Assembly: GCF_021398735.1 (NCBI RefSeq)
Contig: NZ_CP090349.1
Coordinates: 3,553,001-3,617,000 of the forward strand
DNA from: Methylobacterium oryzae
GTDB lineage: Bacteria > Pseudomonadota > Alphaproteobacteria > Rhizobiales > Beijerinckiaceae
DNA: 64,000 bases
Reading direction: 5' to 3'
Shown piece after piece: positions 1-7,743 of this stretch. Under the pieces are notes generated by a model. That model saw only the letters and a list, made by a program, of their open reading frames with translations. It did no database searches and was not told the DNA's origin. Position 1 is the stretch's first letter. Every line of letters begins with the position of its first letter. The position numbers were made by a program, and so were the translations under genes.

Positions 1-2141
1 GCGAGTTCCTCGTAGACTGCCGCGCCGAGCGCCTGCGCGAAGCCGCCGCGCACCTGGCCTTCGACCATGCCCGGGTGCAGTACGCGCCCGCAATCGTGCA
101 TCGAGACGTAGCGGTCGATGGCGATTTTCCCCGTGACCCGGTCGATCTCCAGGCCGCAGATGTCGAAGATGAAGCCGTGGCAGAGGGAGGAATTGATATG
201 GTCCTCCGCGTCCGGAGCGGTCAGCTCCGAGGGCGTCCAGAACACCGTCTCGCGGATCACCGCGCCGAGATCCTCGGGCACGAGGCCCGGCGACCAGTGG
301 CTCGTGGCGGCCACCCGCGCGAAGGGCAGGCCTGCATCCGGGTTCAATCGCGAGACGATGCGCCCACCCGCGAAGAGCAGGTCCTCGGGACGTAGGTTCA
401 GCTGCGCCGCCGCGATCCGCGCGAGCCTGTCGCGCAGGCGGGTGGCGGCGAGGTGCGCGACCCCCGCCACGGCGGCGGCGAAGCGGCTCGCATAGTTGCC
501 GGAGGCAATGGACCATGCGTCCTTGGCGGTGTCGAGGTCGGCCGTGACCCGGACCTGCTCCATCGGGAGGCCGAGGACGTCGGCCACCACCTGGGCCAGC
601 ACTGTCCGGTGCCCTTGGCCCTGCGGCACCGAAGCGACCTGCACCGTCACCGAGCCGACCGGATCGAGGGTGATGGTGGCGGTCGATTGCGCGCCGTTCT
701 TCGGCCCGGCCTTGGTGCGCTCCTCCGCCGTCAGGACGGTGGTGATGTAGCCCATGTTGGAGACGCTGGGCTCGACCGCCGCCGTCAGGCCGATCCCATA
801 GAGGCGGCCCTCGGCGCGGGCGGCGTCCCGTCGCCGCTTCAACTCGACGAGCCCGCCATCCCGGGCGGCTTCGTCGAGGGCGCGCTGGTAATTGCCGGAA
901 TCGTAGAGAGCGCCTGTCGCGGTGCGGTAGGGAAAGGCGTCGGCCGGGATTAGGTTTGCCCGGATCACCGCGAAGGGATCGAGGCCCAGCGTCACGGCGA
1001 TGCGCTGCATCAGCCGTTCGAGCGGATAGTAGACCTGCGGCCCGCCAAAGCCGCGCACGAGGCCGGTCGGGGTCTTGTTGGTGAGCACCACCCGGTTGCG
1101 TACGGCGACGTTGCGGATGGCGTAGGCGCCGGTGAGGTTGCCGTGCATCCGGTAGAGCGTGGCGGGTTCGGGCGCCCGCAGGTAGGCGCCGCAATCCTCG
1201 ACCTGATCCCAATCGAGAGCGGTGACGCGCCCGTCCGCCTCGAAGGCGGCCCGGAGGGTCGTGACCCGGTTCGTGGCGGAGACGGAGGCCGAGAGGTGCT
1301 CCAGCCGGTCCTCGATCCACTTCACCGGCCGTCCCACGAGGCGGGCCGTGGCAGCGATCAGGACCGCGTAGGGGGCGACGCCCTGTTTCACCCCAAAGCT
1401 GCCGCCGGAATCCGGGGGCGTGCGCAGGCGCAGGCGGTTGCCCGGCACCTTGAGCGCCCGGGCAACGACCGCGTGAATGCTGAACGGCCCCTGGAAGTTC
1501 GCGAGCACGTCGTAGGAGTCGTCGGTGGGGTCGTAGGAAGCGACGACGCCGTAGGTCTCCATCGGCGAGCCGGTGTTGCGCGGGTAGCGCACGGTCACGG
1601 ACAGGCTGTGCGGGCTATCTGCGAAGGCGACCTCGGGGTCACCGTAGCGGAAACGCCGGTCGCTCACGAGATTCGCGCCGACACCCTCGTGCAGGATCTC
1701 GCTGTCGGGGGCGAGGGCCGCCAGCGGGTCGACCACCGCCGGGCGGACTCGGTACTGAACCTCGATCAGGTCGCAGCCGTCCTCCGCGAGGTAGCGGTCG
1801 CGGGCGACGACGATAGCCACCGGCTCGCCGACATAGCGCACCCGGTCCACCGCGATGGCGCGGGCATCGACGGCCGCCCGCAGGGCCGGGACGAGACCGG
1901 TGGTGACGGCATCAAGGTCGCGGCCCGTGATCACGGCGATGACGCCGGGCAGCGCCTTGGCCGCCTGGACGTCGATGGCGAGGATGTCCGCATGGGCGTG
2001 GGGCGAGCGCAGGATCGACGCGTGCAGCGTGCCGGGCCGCGTGCCGAGATCGTCGATGTAGCGGCCGAGCCCGGAGAGCAGGGCGGCGTCCTCAACGCGC
2101 TCTACGGACCGTCCGACATAGCTCGTTGACACGATGCCCAA
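1..2141 (-). CDS. Xanthine dehydrogenase family molybdopterin-binding subunit (CoxL/XdhB-like), 3' end cut by window edge
   Basis: This is the large, molybdenum-cofactor-binding subunit of a xanthine oxidase/CO dehydrogenase/aldehyde oxidase-type enzyme. About 713 residues are visible of an expected 750-800; the C-terminus lies off the left edge. The N-terminal a/b hammerhead domain (VGRSVERVED...LLSGLGRYIDD, then LHASILRSPHAHA) is followed by cofactor-binding motifs such as GGSFGVKQG and RGFGG. The annotated start is a TTG at 2141 because GGAGGAA lies about 6 bases upstream; a GTG at 2132 is the alternative. The motif that separates true CO dehydrogenases (AYRCSFR) is absent, so the substrate is unknown. 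An AraC gene lies 137 bp upstream on the same strand. The small Fe-S and FAD subunits, if any, would be beyond the left edge. Confidence 0.85.
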   Translation of the reverse strand, partial: MGIVSTSYVGRSVERVEDAALLSGLGRYIDDLGTRPGTLHASILRSPHAHADILAIDVQAAKALPGVIAVITGRDLDAVTTGLVPALRAAVDARAIAVDRVRYVGEPVAIVVARDRYLAEDGCDLIEVQYRVRPAVVDPLAALAPDSEILHEGVGANLVSDRRFRYGDPEVAFADSPHSLSVTVRYPRNTGSPMETYGVVASYDPTDDSYDVLANFQGPFSIHAVVARALKVPGNRLRLRTPPDSGGSFGVKQGVAPYAVLIAATARLVGRPVKWIEDRLEHLSASVSATNRVTTLRAAFEADGRVTALDWDQVEDCGAYLRAPEPATLYRMHGNLTGAYAIRNVAVRNRVVLTNKTPTGLVRGFGGPQVYYPLERLMQRIAVTLGLDPFAVIRANLIPADAFPYRTATGALYDSGNYQRALDEAARDGGLVELKRRRDAARAEGRLYGIGLTAAVEPSVSNMGYITTVLTAEERTKAGPKNGAQSTATITLDPVGSVTVQVASVPQGQGHRTVLAQVVADVLGLPMEQVRVTADLDTAKDAWSIASGNYASRFAAAVAGVAHLAATRLRDRLARIAAAQLNLRPEDLLFAGGRIVSRLNPDAGLPFARVAATSHWSPGLVPEDLGAVIRETVFWTPSELTAPDAEDHINSSLCHGFIFDICGLEIDRVTGKIAIDRYVSMHDCGRVLHPGMVEGQVRGGFAQALGAAVYEEL

Positions 2142-2278
2142 GCCGCTTCCTCCACCGGACCTCTCGATGGGGTCCTTGTCGCGGGCAGAGTGACGGATCC
2201 GGGCGGGCGCCACGATGCCGAGGCATCTCGCGACTTACCCAAACGTCTCATTTTCGACGTGGCGGAGGGCCTTTGGCT

Positions 2279-3151
2279 TCACACGGCGGGTTGGCCGCTT
2301 CGCCGGACAATGCTGCGGAATACGCTTGGGGGCACGCTGACATGATCCCGGAAGAAGCGCGAGAAATGGGCAGGCGCGGCGAAGCCGAGGCGCGTGCCGA
2401 TCGCCGCCAAGGATTCCTCGCTGCCCACGATCGACTCGACGGCCTGCTCGATGCGGATCGCGTTGAGGAAGACGTGGGGCGGAGCTCCGGTGGATTGCTC
2501 GAACAGGCGATAGAATTGCGCTCGGGAAAGGCCCGCCTCACGGGCCAGGGCCTCGATCCCCAACGTGACACCGGGCTCGGCGCGCACTCGCGCGATAGTC
2601 CGCCGGATGCGCCAATCGCTGGCGTTGCGCCTGGCGGCGGCGCGGAGCGCCTCGGCCTCCTCACGCCACGCGGTGAACCGCTCGATTACCGCGATCATCA
2701 GGCCCGACAGCAACTGATCCTGAATGTGCGAGGAGTGCGGCGCGTAGACCATCTCCGCAGCGAGGTCGTGCGCGAAGCGGCGGATCGTCGGGGTCACGCC
2801 GCCCAAGGGCTTTCCAAAGAAGCCAGGCGCCCCGCTCGCCGCCCAATTGCGCCGGAAGGCCCCCAGCCAGTCCGGCTCGATATAGAGGGCCAGGATCATC
2901 GCCTTGGCGCGGCGCGGATCATGGAGATAAGCGTGCGTTTCCCAGGCATTGACGAGCACGGCCTGTTCGTCGGTCAGCGCAACGACACGGTCCCCAACGA
3001 GGAACTCGGTGTCGTCCCCTTCGACCTTCAGAAGAACGTGGCAGTGCGGATGCGCGTGCCGAACAAGGCTCCGGTCCATGTCGAGGAGCGCCACGCGACC
3101 AAAGGTGCCATGAGCAATCTCGAGAGCCTCAGACATGCCTGCAAGTAGCAT
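2279..3151 (-). CDS. AraC family transcriptional regulator
   Basis: This is a DNA-binding regulator of about 290 residues. The N-terminal half looks like a cupin-type sensing domain (HAHPHCHVLLKVEGDD around residues 32-47, then a GDRVVALTDEQAVLVNAWE stretch). The C-terminal 100 residues form the double helix-turn-helix of AraC proteins (IEALAREAGLSRAQFYRLFE, then IGTRLGFAAPAHFSRFFRD). The gene lies upstream of, and points toward, the molybdenum hydroxylase gene, so that enzyme is a plausible target; this is inference. I place the start at the ATG at 3151; ATG 3136 and an upstream in-frame start near 3196 are possible. No ligand can be read from the sequence. Confidence 0.85.
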   Translation of the reverse strand: MLLAGMSEALEIAHGTFGRVALLDMDRSLVRHAHPHCHVLLKVEGDDTEFLVGDRVVALTDEQAVLVNAWETHAYLHDPRRAKAMILALYIEPDWLGAFRRNWAASGAPGFFGKPLGGVTPTIRRFAHDLAAEMVYAPHSSHIQDQLLSGLMIAVIERFTAWREEAEALRAAARRNASDWRIRRTIARVRAEPGVTLGIEALAREAGLSRAQFYRLFEQSTGAPPHVFLNAIRIEQAVESIVGSEESLAAIGTRLGFAAPAHFSRFFRDHVSVPPSVFRSIVRRSGQPAV

Positions 3152-3520
3152 GATTCCGGCGGCACAACCAGTTTCTGGCCGGCCGGCTGATCGCATAAAA
3201 TACGCCGTGTCATCGCTCCGACGATCTTACGGGATAGCTGATTTCCGTTCCGAGCCTACCCATCAGTGCTATGGCACCATCGACTTTCAGGACATGCAAT
3301 GTTCTCCGGCGCCAGTATCGATCGCTTCATTGCGGCAAACGACAGTTCCAGTTGATGCCGACACTGTCTGCTTGCCGCGAGGCAGGCAGCGCGCTCCAGC
3401 GGCGGGTATGGGCGCCAAGCCGAATGTCTGGTTTTACCCGCGATTGCGATCCAGCGTGTCGTAGTCTGGCCGATAATGGAACGGCTGCTTTGGAGATGGG
3501 GGGCAGAGAAAGCAGATGGG
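3152..3520. other. Intergenic stretch without a supported gene
   Basis: These 369 bases lie between the AraC start and the left end of the insertion sequence. No open frame here has coding character or a recognisable motif. The base composition is more even than in the flanking genes, which suits old mobile-element debris, but I recognise no specific element. Confidence 0.5.
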
Positions 3521-3535
3521 GTGGATGGCTCCCGC
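3521..3535 (+). repeat. Left subterminal inverted repeat of the IS1111-group element
   Basis: GTGGATGGCTCCCGC is exactly complementary to the copy at 4880-4894. Matching stops immediately outside this block. Confidence 0.85.
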
Positions 3536-3611
3536 TCCGACTGACGGCATCTCGGTGCCAAGATGTGGTCGCTGTCGAAGCAGCAGCCACGCTCATGCAG
3601 GAGCCATCCCC

Positions 3612-4640
3612 ATGGAGATCACCACCGTCGGCATCGATCTGGCCAAAAGCATCTTTCAGGTTCACGCCGTCGATGCAGCTGGGCACGTCGTCGTTCGGAA
3701 GGCGCTGCGGCGGGCGCAGGTCACGCCGTTCTTCGCCAAGCTGCCGCGGTGCCTGATCGGCATGGAGGCGTGCGGCACGGCGCATCACTGGGCCCGGGAA
3801 CTCATAAAGCTCGGCCATGACGTGCGGCTGATGCCGCCGGCTTACGTGAAGCCGTACGTCAAGCGCGGCAAGACCGATGCGAACGATGCCGCTGCCATCT
3901 GTGAGGCGGTGACGCGCCCGAGCATGCGCTTCGTGCCCGTGAAGGCGACCGAGCAGCAGGCGGCGCTGGCGCTGCACCGGACGCGCGACCTGCTGGTCAA
4001 GCAACGCACGCAGCTGGTGAACATGATCCGAGGCCTGCTCGCCGAGTTTGGGATCGAGATGGCGCGGGGCCTGCGGCACGCGCTCGAACTGGCGGCCCGG
4101 CTCTCGGCCGGAGACGCGGCCGAGGTGCCGCCGTTAGCCCAGCGCGTGGTGACCGGGTTGGCCGATCAGATCGGTGCCTTGCAGATTCAGCTCACCCGAC
4201 TAGAGAAGGAGTTGCTCACCTGGCATCGAGACAGCGACCTGTCGCAGCGGCTTGCGACGATCCCGGGTGTCGGCATCGTGTCGGCAACCGCGCTGGCCGC
4301 GTCGGTGAGCGAGCCCGAGCGCTTCCGTTCCGGTCGGCAGTTCGCGGCCTCGTTGGGCCTGACACCTCTGCAGAACTGCAGTGGCGGCAAGGAGCGCCTG
4401 GGCCGGATCTCGCGCATGGGCGACCGCTACCTGCGCCGGCTGCTCGTAGTCGGCATGACGTCTCTGATCCGGCGCGCGAAGACGACACCGACCTCGGTCG
4501 ACCCGCGGCTGCCGGCGCTGCTGCAGCGTAAGCCAGTGCGCGTGGTGACTGTGGCGGCGGCCAATCGCACGGCGCGGGTCGCCTGGGCGATCATGACCCG
4601 CGGCGGCACCTACCGCGCACCGGCGGCCAGGGCTGCCTGA
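3612..4640 (+). CDS. IS110/IS1111 family transposase
   Basis: This 342-residue DEDD-type recombinase moves the surrounding element. The N-terminal RuvC-like domain shows VGIDLAKSIFQVH (first Asp at residue 8), IGMEACGTAHHWAR (the Glu) and KRGKTDANDAAAICEA (the Asp pair). The C-terminal transposase_20 domain shows LATIPGVGIVSATALAA and FRSGRQFAASLGLTP, with the downstream serine region CSGGKERLGRISRMGDRYLR. The start is the ATG at 3612, which gives the canonical MEITTVGID opening; the longer in-frame extension to 3516 has no family support. The gene appears intact, so the element may still be mobile. Confidence 0.95.
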   Translation: MEITTVGIDLAKSIFQVHAVDAAGHVVVRKALRRAQVTPFFAKLPRCLIGMEACGTAHHWARELIKLGHDVRLMPPAYVKPYVKRGKTDANDAAAICEAVTRPSMRFVPVKATEQQAALALHRTRDLLVKQRTQLVNMIRGLLAEFGIEMARGLRHALELAARLSAGDAAEVPPLAQRVVTGLADQIGALQIQLTRLEKELLTWHRDSDLSQRLATIPGVGIVSATALAASVSEPERFRSGRQFAASLGLTPLQNCSGGKERLGRISRMGDRYLRRLLVVGMTSLIRRAKTTPTSVDPRLPALLQRKPVRVVTVAAANRTARVAWAIMTRGGTYRAPAARAA

Positions 4641-4879
4641 CAGCACGCAGAGGAGACGTTTCCAGGTTGCGAGGACGATGAGAGTTGATGGCGAACCGGT
4701 CAGACCGGGAGCCGGGACACCCCGCCGGCTGTCCAGGGCGTCAGAGCCCGCAAAGCAGAGTGGGACCCAGCTCACGGATACCATCAGGGCCAGCGGTCAA
4801 CATGAACGACTGCATCAACAGGCCGGACACAAGACTGCACCCGACCAACGCGTCAGAAGCTCAATTCGCCACTTGCAAT
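4641..4879 (+). ncRNA. Candidate bridge RNA region of the IS1111-group element
   Basis: IS110-family recombinases use a structured non-coding 'bridge' RNA encoded in a non-coding end of the element, and in IS1111-group elements this is the end downstream of the transposase. This 239-bp stretch has no convincing protein. It can form several hairpins, for example CCGGT/ACCGG near 4697-4710 and GGGC/GCCC near 4736-4751. The assignment rests on position and family knowledge. I could not identify the target- and donor-binding loops. Confidence 0.35.
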
Positions 4880-4894
4880 GCGGGAGCCATCCAC
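4880..4894 (-). repeat. Right subterminal inverted repeat of the IS1111-group element
   Basis: GCGGGAGCCATCCAC is the exact reverse complement of 3521-3535. It lies directly before the IS3-type relic. Confidence 0.85.
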
Positions 4895-5090
4895 ACAGGA
4901 CGGCCGCCGACGCGACGAGTGCCTGAACGCGAACTGCGTCCCTGTCGCTGGCCGACATGAGGAACAAGATCGAGACGAGGCGGCGGCACTACAACGAGAG
5001 CGGTCCTCAGACCGCCCTGGGGTGGCCAACGGCCCAGGAATGGCCCTGGAAACGGCCTTGCAAGCCGCCCAATGAGACTTGGAAGCTCAC
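4895..5090 (+). pseudogene. Relic of an IS3-family transposase (orfB C-terminus)
   Basis: Only the C-terminal end of an IS3-type DDE transposase remains. In one frame it reads DGRRRDECLNAN. Near 4942 the frame shifts and continues as SLADMRNKIETRRRHYNES, then a TALGWPT-like end. In intact relatives these two blocks are continuous, with the conserved DECLN...WRxxYN...RPHxxL pattern. The N-terminal and catalytic parts are missing and the frame is broken, so the gene is dead. The intact IS1111-group element lies directly to its left and may have truncated it. Confidence 0.75.
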
Positions 5091-5226
5091 CTTCCGGCCG
5101 GATCAAGATCTGGGCGACCCTCAGGAACGTCGTCGCCCATGTTAGGCAATTTGTGATGCATCCCGGCCCGATTGCAAGCGAGATGGTCGACGATCTTTAA
5201 GCGTTTGCAGCGCCTTAGCTAATTGG

Positions 5227-5302
5227 TGGTGGGCCCGGCAGGACTCGAACCTGCAACCAGACCGTTATGAGCGGCCGGCTCTAACCATTGAGCTACGGGC
5301 CC
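5227..5302 (-). tRNA. tRNA with CAU anticodon, probably tRNA-Ile2
   Basis: A full 76-nt cloverleaf including an encoded CCA end. The acceptor stem is GGGCCCG/CGGGCCC, the anticodon stem-loop GGCCG-CTCATAA-CGGTC, and the T-arm GCAGG-TTCGAGT-CCTGC. The anticodon is CAU. The acceptor and anticodon arms resemble bacterial tRNA-Ile2, in which C34 becomes lysidine, more than elongator or initiator tRNA-Met. The identity would be settled by comparison with the other CAU tRNAs of the genome. Confidence 0.85.
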
Positions 5303-5339
5303 GGGAGGCGCCGACGGATAGCCGATCTCCGGCCGGCCG

Positions 5340-6029
5340 TCACCCGGATTTCGCCGTGCCGCGGGGGCGCCGGGCCCAGGGCGCCGGTTCCGTTCGGGTC
5401 GGCAGGTCCGCCGGTAGGTCCGCCGGTGCGGGCGCCGTGTCCTTGATCCGCCACAGGTAGCGGGCCAGGATCGAGCGGTACGGCGCGAAGGCGGCCGCCA
5501 CCGCGGCGGTGTCGGCCTGCGCGGTGAGGCGGCGCAGGCAGCCCACCGCCGCCACGTCGCCCGCGGGCCAGATGTCCGGGTCGTGGAAGTGGAAGATGCC
5601 GACCATGTCGGCCGTCCAGGGGCCGACGCCGCGGATGCCGCACAGGATCGCCGCCCGCTCGGGATGCGGCAGGGCGGCGAGGCCCGGCCCGAGGAGGCCC
5701 GCCGTCTCGGCCGCCACGATCGCCTGGAGCGCCCGCACCTTGTTGCCCGAGAGGCCGCAGGCCCGCAGCAGCGCCGCGTCCCCGGCCTCGAACAGGCCCC
5801 TCGGGCTCGCGCCCGCCGCCGCGGCCGCGGCCTCGATCCGGGCCCAGATCGCCGCCGCCGCCCGGACGGAGAGCTGCTGGTTGACCACCTCGACGAACAG
5901 GCGGTCGGCGACGCACGGATGCGCCGGCGGCTCGACCCGGATCGGACCGGCCCGCTCCAGGGCGGCCCGCAGCGGCGGATGGGCGCGCGCCGCGTCCAGG
6001 AGATGGGCGTAGATGGCGGGATCCAGCAT
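5340..6029 (-). CDS. DNA-3-methyladenine glycosylase, AlkA-like HhH-GPD family
   Basis: This 229-residue base-excision repair enzyme removes alkylated purines from DNA. The helix-hairpin-helix/GPD core is visible: VNQQLSVRAAAAIWARI near residue 49, LSGNKVRALQAIV near 95, then IRGVGPWTADMVGIF near 135 with the downstream catalytic Asp in WPAGDVAAVGCLRRL. It is shorter than E. coli AlkA (282 aa) and lacks its N-terminal extra domain, as many alphaproteobacterial members do. The ATG at 6029 is chosen because family similarity starts just after it; the open frame continues upstream only across the divergent phosphoesterase gene. It ends 37 bp from the tRNA. Confidence 0.9.
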   Translation of the reverse strand: MLDPAIYAHLLDAARAHPPLRAALERAGPIRVEPPAHPCVADRLFVEVVNQQLSVRAAAAIWARIEAAAAAAGASPRGLFEAGDAALLRACGLSGNKVRALQAIVAAETAGLLGPGLAALPHPERAAILCGIRGVGPWTADMVGIFHFHDPDIWPAGDVAAVGCLRRLTAQADTAAVAAAFAPYRSILARYLWRIKDTAPAPADLPADLPTRTEPAPWARRPRGTAKSG

Positions 6030-6170
6030 CGCCGCAGCCTTACCGGCCCGTGGGGCTTCCCGGAAGCGGGCCCGAGTCGGGCTGGAAGCGGGCCCGAAGC
6101 GGCGGTGCGGCCGCGCGCCCCGCGCCGGCCGGCCTGGACGGGACGCGCACGCGGCCCAGGTCTCGACACC

Positions 6171-6728
6171 ATGGCGATCTTCTTCACCGCGGACACGCAT
6201 TTCGGCGACCCGCACATCCTCCGCCACCGCGGTGCTCGGTTCGGCAGCGTCGAGGCCCACGACGAGGCCCTGGTCGCCGGCTGGAACGCCGTGGTCGGCC
6301 CGGAGGACGTCGTCTGGCACCTCGGGGACTTCGCCGCCCATGCCAGCCGGGCGCATTGCGCGGCGATCTTCGCGCGGCTGAACGGCGCCAAGCGCCTCGT
6401 CCGGGGCAACCACGATTCGAACCGTGTCCTGGACCTGCCCTGGGCCGAGCCGCCGGTGGAGAGCGCCCGCCTCTCCGTCGCGGACGCGCGCGGGCAGCCG
6501 CACCGCCTGTTCCTGTCGCACTACGCGCACCGGGCCTGGCCGGGCCTGTGGCGGGAGACGCGCCACCTCTACGGGCACAGCCACGGCTGGCTCGCCGACA
6601 CCACGCGCTCCTGCGATGTCGGCGTGGATGCCTGGGACGACCGCCCGGTCACCCTCGAGGCGATCCTGGTGCGCCAGGACGCGGCCGCTTGCGTGCCGGA
6701 GGAACTCGCGGCCCACGGCCTGCGCTGA
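6171..6728 (+). CDS. Metallophosphoesterase
   Basis: A 185-residue calcineurin-like phosphoesterase with the standard metal-binding blocks in order: FTADTHFGD (residues 5-13), HLGDFA, RGNHD, LSHYAHR and GHSHG. The two-metal centre is therefore complete. The natural substrate of these small 'phosphoesterase or phosphohydrolase' proteins is unknown. The gene is divergent from the glycosylase and followed 67 bp later by a small hypothetical gene and nepR. The start at 6171 puts the first metal motif at residue 7, normal for the family. Confidence 0.9.
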   Translation: MAIFFTADTHFGDPHILRHRGARFGSVEAHDEALVAGWNAVVGPEDVVWHLGDFAAHASRAHCAAIFARLNGAKRLVRGNHDSNRVLDLPWAEPPVESARLSVADARGQPHRLFLSHYAHRAWPGLWRETRHLYGHSHGWLADTTRSCDVGVDAWDDRPVTLEAILVRQDAAACVPEELAAHGLR

Positions 6729-6795
6729 TGGGCGGGGACCGGCGCGCTATATCGTGCGCCGGAGCATCGACAGCCCGGCAGGAGGCCGCATCGCC

Positions 6796-7122
6796 ATGAC
6801 CGACATCCCCGCCCCGCCGCCGGGCCCGGCCGACGCCGCGACCCGGGCCGCGACTCAGGCCGCCACCGAAGCCGCCACCGAACTCGGCCTCGGGACCGAC
6901 TGGGCCGCCCTCGGCGCGCCGGACTGGGACCGGGTCTGCCGCCGGGCCGGCGCGATCCTCGCCGGGCAGGGCCAGGCGCCGGCGCCCGGCTGGGACGGGG
7001 CCCTGGCGCGGGCCCTCGGCCGCCCCGATCCCGCGGCCGCGCGGGACGAGCTGGCCCGCGACGCGGCCAACACCGTGCTGGCCGAGAAGGGCGAGGTCTT
7101 CGCCCCGGAGGACGATGCCTGA
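6796..7122 (+). CDS. Hypothetical protein upstream of and overlapping nepR
   Basis: I do not recognise this 108-residue protein. It has an Ala/Thr-rich N-terminal segment with short repeats (AATRAATQAATEAATE), a central LGLGTDWAALGAPDWDRV stretch, and an acidic end. Its stop overlaps the start of the NepR gene by 8 bases, so the two are probably translationally coupled and co-transcribed. The start ATG follows an AGGAGGCC sequence 9 bases upstream. It could be an accessory to the stress-response switch, but only the neighbourhood suggests that. Confidence 0.6.
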   Translation: MTDIPAPPPGPADAATRAATQAATEAATELGLGTDWAALGAPDWDRVCRRAGAILAGQGQAPAPGWDGALARALGRPDPAAARDELARDAANTVLAEKGEVFAPEDDA

Positions 7123-7507
7123 GGCGGACGACGAGACGCCGCCGGTCGTGCCGCCGGTCGTGCCGCCGGGCGTGCCATCGGGCGTGCCATCGGGCGGACC
7201 GGTGGTTGCCGCGGCGGGGGTGCGGGCCGATGTAGGAGGCATGCCTTATCCCGAACACCGGCCTGAACCGCGGCCCGAGCACCGGCGTGCCGCCCCGAGA
7301 CCGACCGAGCGCTACGCCCCCGGCGCGGCACCCGCCGCCCTGCGGGTGATCCCCATCGCGGGCGGCCCGACCCTCGACGCGCAGACGCGCGTGCGGCTCG
7401 GCCACCAGATGCGGGCGATGTATGATCCGGTGATCGACGAGGCGTTGGATCCCCGGCTGGCGGAGCTGCTGCAGCAGCTCGATGCGGATCGGGGCGGCTC
7501 GACCTGA
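7115..7507 (+). CDS. nepR: NepR-type anti-sigma factor of the general stress response
   Basis: NepR proteins bind and hold EcfG-type sigma factors until phosphorylated PhyR takes NepR away. The diagnostic block is near the C-terminus: LGHQMRAMYD at residues 95-104, then DPRLAELLQQLDA, the two helices that clamp the sigma factor. The first 80 residues are low-complexity and Pro-rich, including tandem VPPVVPPGVPSG units. This makes the protein 130 residues, against about 60 for many NepRs. The start at 7115 overlaps the upstream gene and has GGAGG just before it. An alternative ATG at 7241 has AGGAGG only one base away, too close to be ideal. The gene faces the ecfG-like gene. Confidence 0.85.
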   Translation: MPEADDETPPVVPPVVPPGVPSGVPSGGPVVAAAGVRADVGGMPYPEHRPEPRPEHRRAAPRPTERYAPGAAPAALRVIPIAGGPTLDAQTRVRLGHQMRAMYDPVIDEALDPRLAELLQQLDADRGGST

Positions 7508-7560
7508 GATCGGGGGCGGGGGTGTCCGGCCCGCGCATCCGCTGCGGCTTCCGGTGAAGA

Positions 7561-7604
7561 GGCTCCCATCGGTGGATCGGGGGGGTGTCACACCGATGGG
7601 AGCC
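7561..7604. terminator. Large hairpin between convergent nepR and ecfG
   Basis: A perfect 14-bp inverted repeat (GGCTCCCATCGGTG at 7561-7574, complement at 7591-7604) encloses a 16-base G-rich loop. It sits between two converging genes and probably stops transcription from one or both. There is no long T-run, so it could also be a regulatory stem-loop. Confidence 0.6.
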
Positions 7605-7743
7605 CGGCCGAGTCGACGGATCGACCCAACCCGCCCCATATCGCCCAGGCGGCGGCCCGGGCGCTTTCACCTAAGTCAATTTGCTTGCGAATACGGCCGT
7701 CGAAGTGTCGAATTGGCGTATTCGATCGTGAGAATCGTCGCGA

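Larger units (their letters stand above)
3521..4894 (+). mobile_element. IS110-family (IS1111 group) insertion sequence
   Basis: The element holds one transposase gene flanked by a perfect 15-bp inverted repeat (GTGGATGGCTCCCGC at 3521-3535, its reverse complement at 4880-4894). IS110-group elements lack such repeats, whereas the IS1111 group carries them just inside its ends, so the true tips are probably a few bases further out. The non-coding end downstream of the transposase (about 240 bp) is longer than the upstream one (about 75 bp), the arrangement expected for IS1111 elements. The right end abuts an IS3-family relic. No target-site duplication is expected for this family and none is evident. 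Confidence 0.85.

Noticed and set aside
1143..2129. A 328-codon open frame on the plus strand
   Set aside because: It is antisense to the molybdenum hydroxylase gene and shows no motif; high GC keeps mirror frames open.
5227..5302. Initiator tRNA-Met
   Set aside because: The acceptor stem is fully paired at position 1-72 and the anticodon stem lacks the three G-C pairs of initiators.
7139..7200. Short GTGCCGCCGGTC-type direct repeats
   Set aside because: They encode the Pro-rich start of NepR and need no separate explanation.
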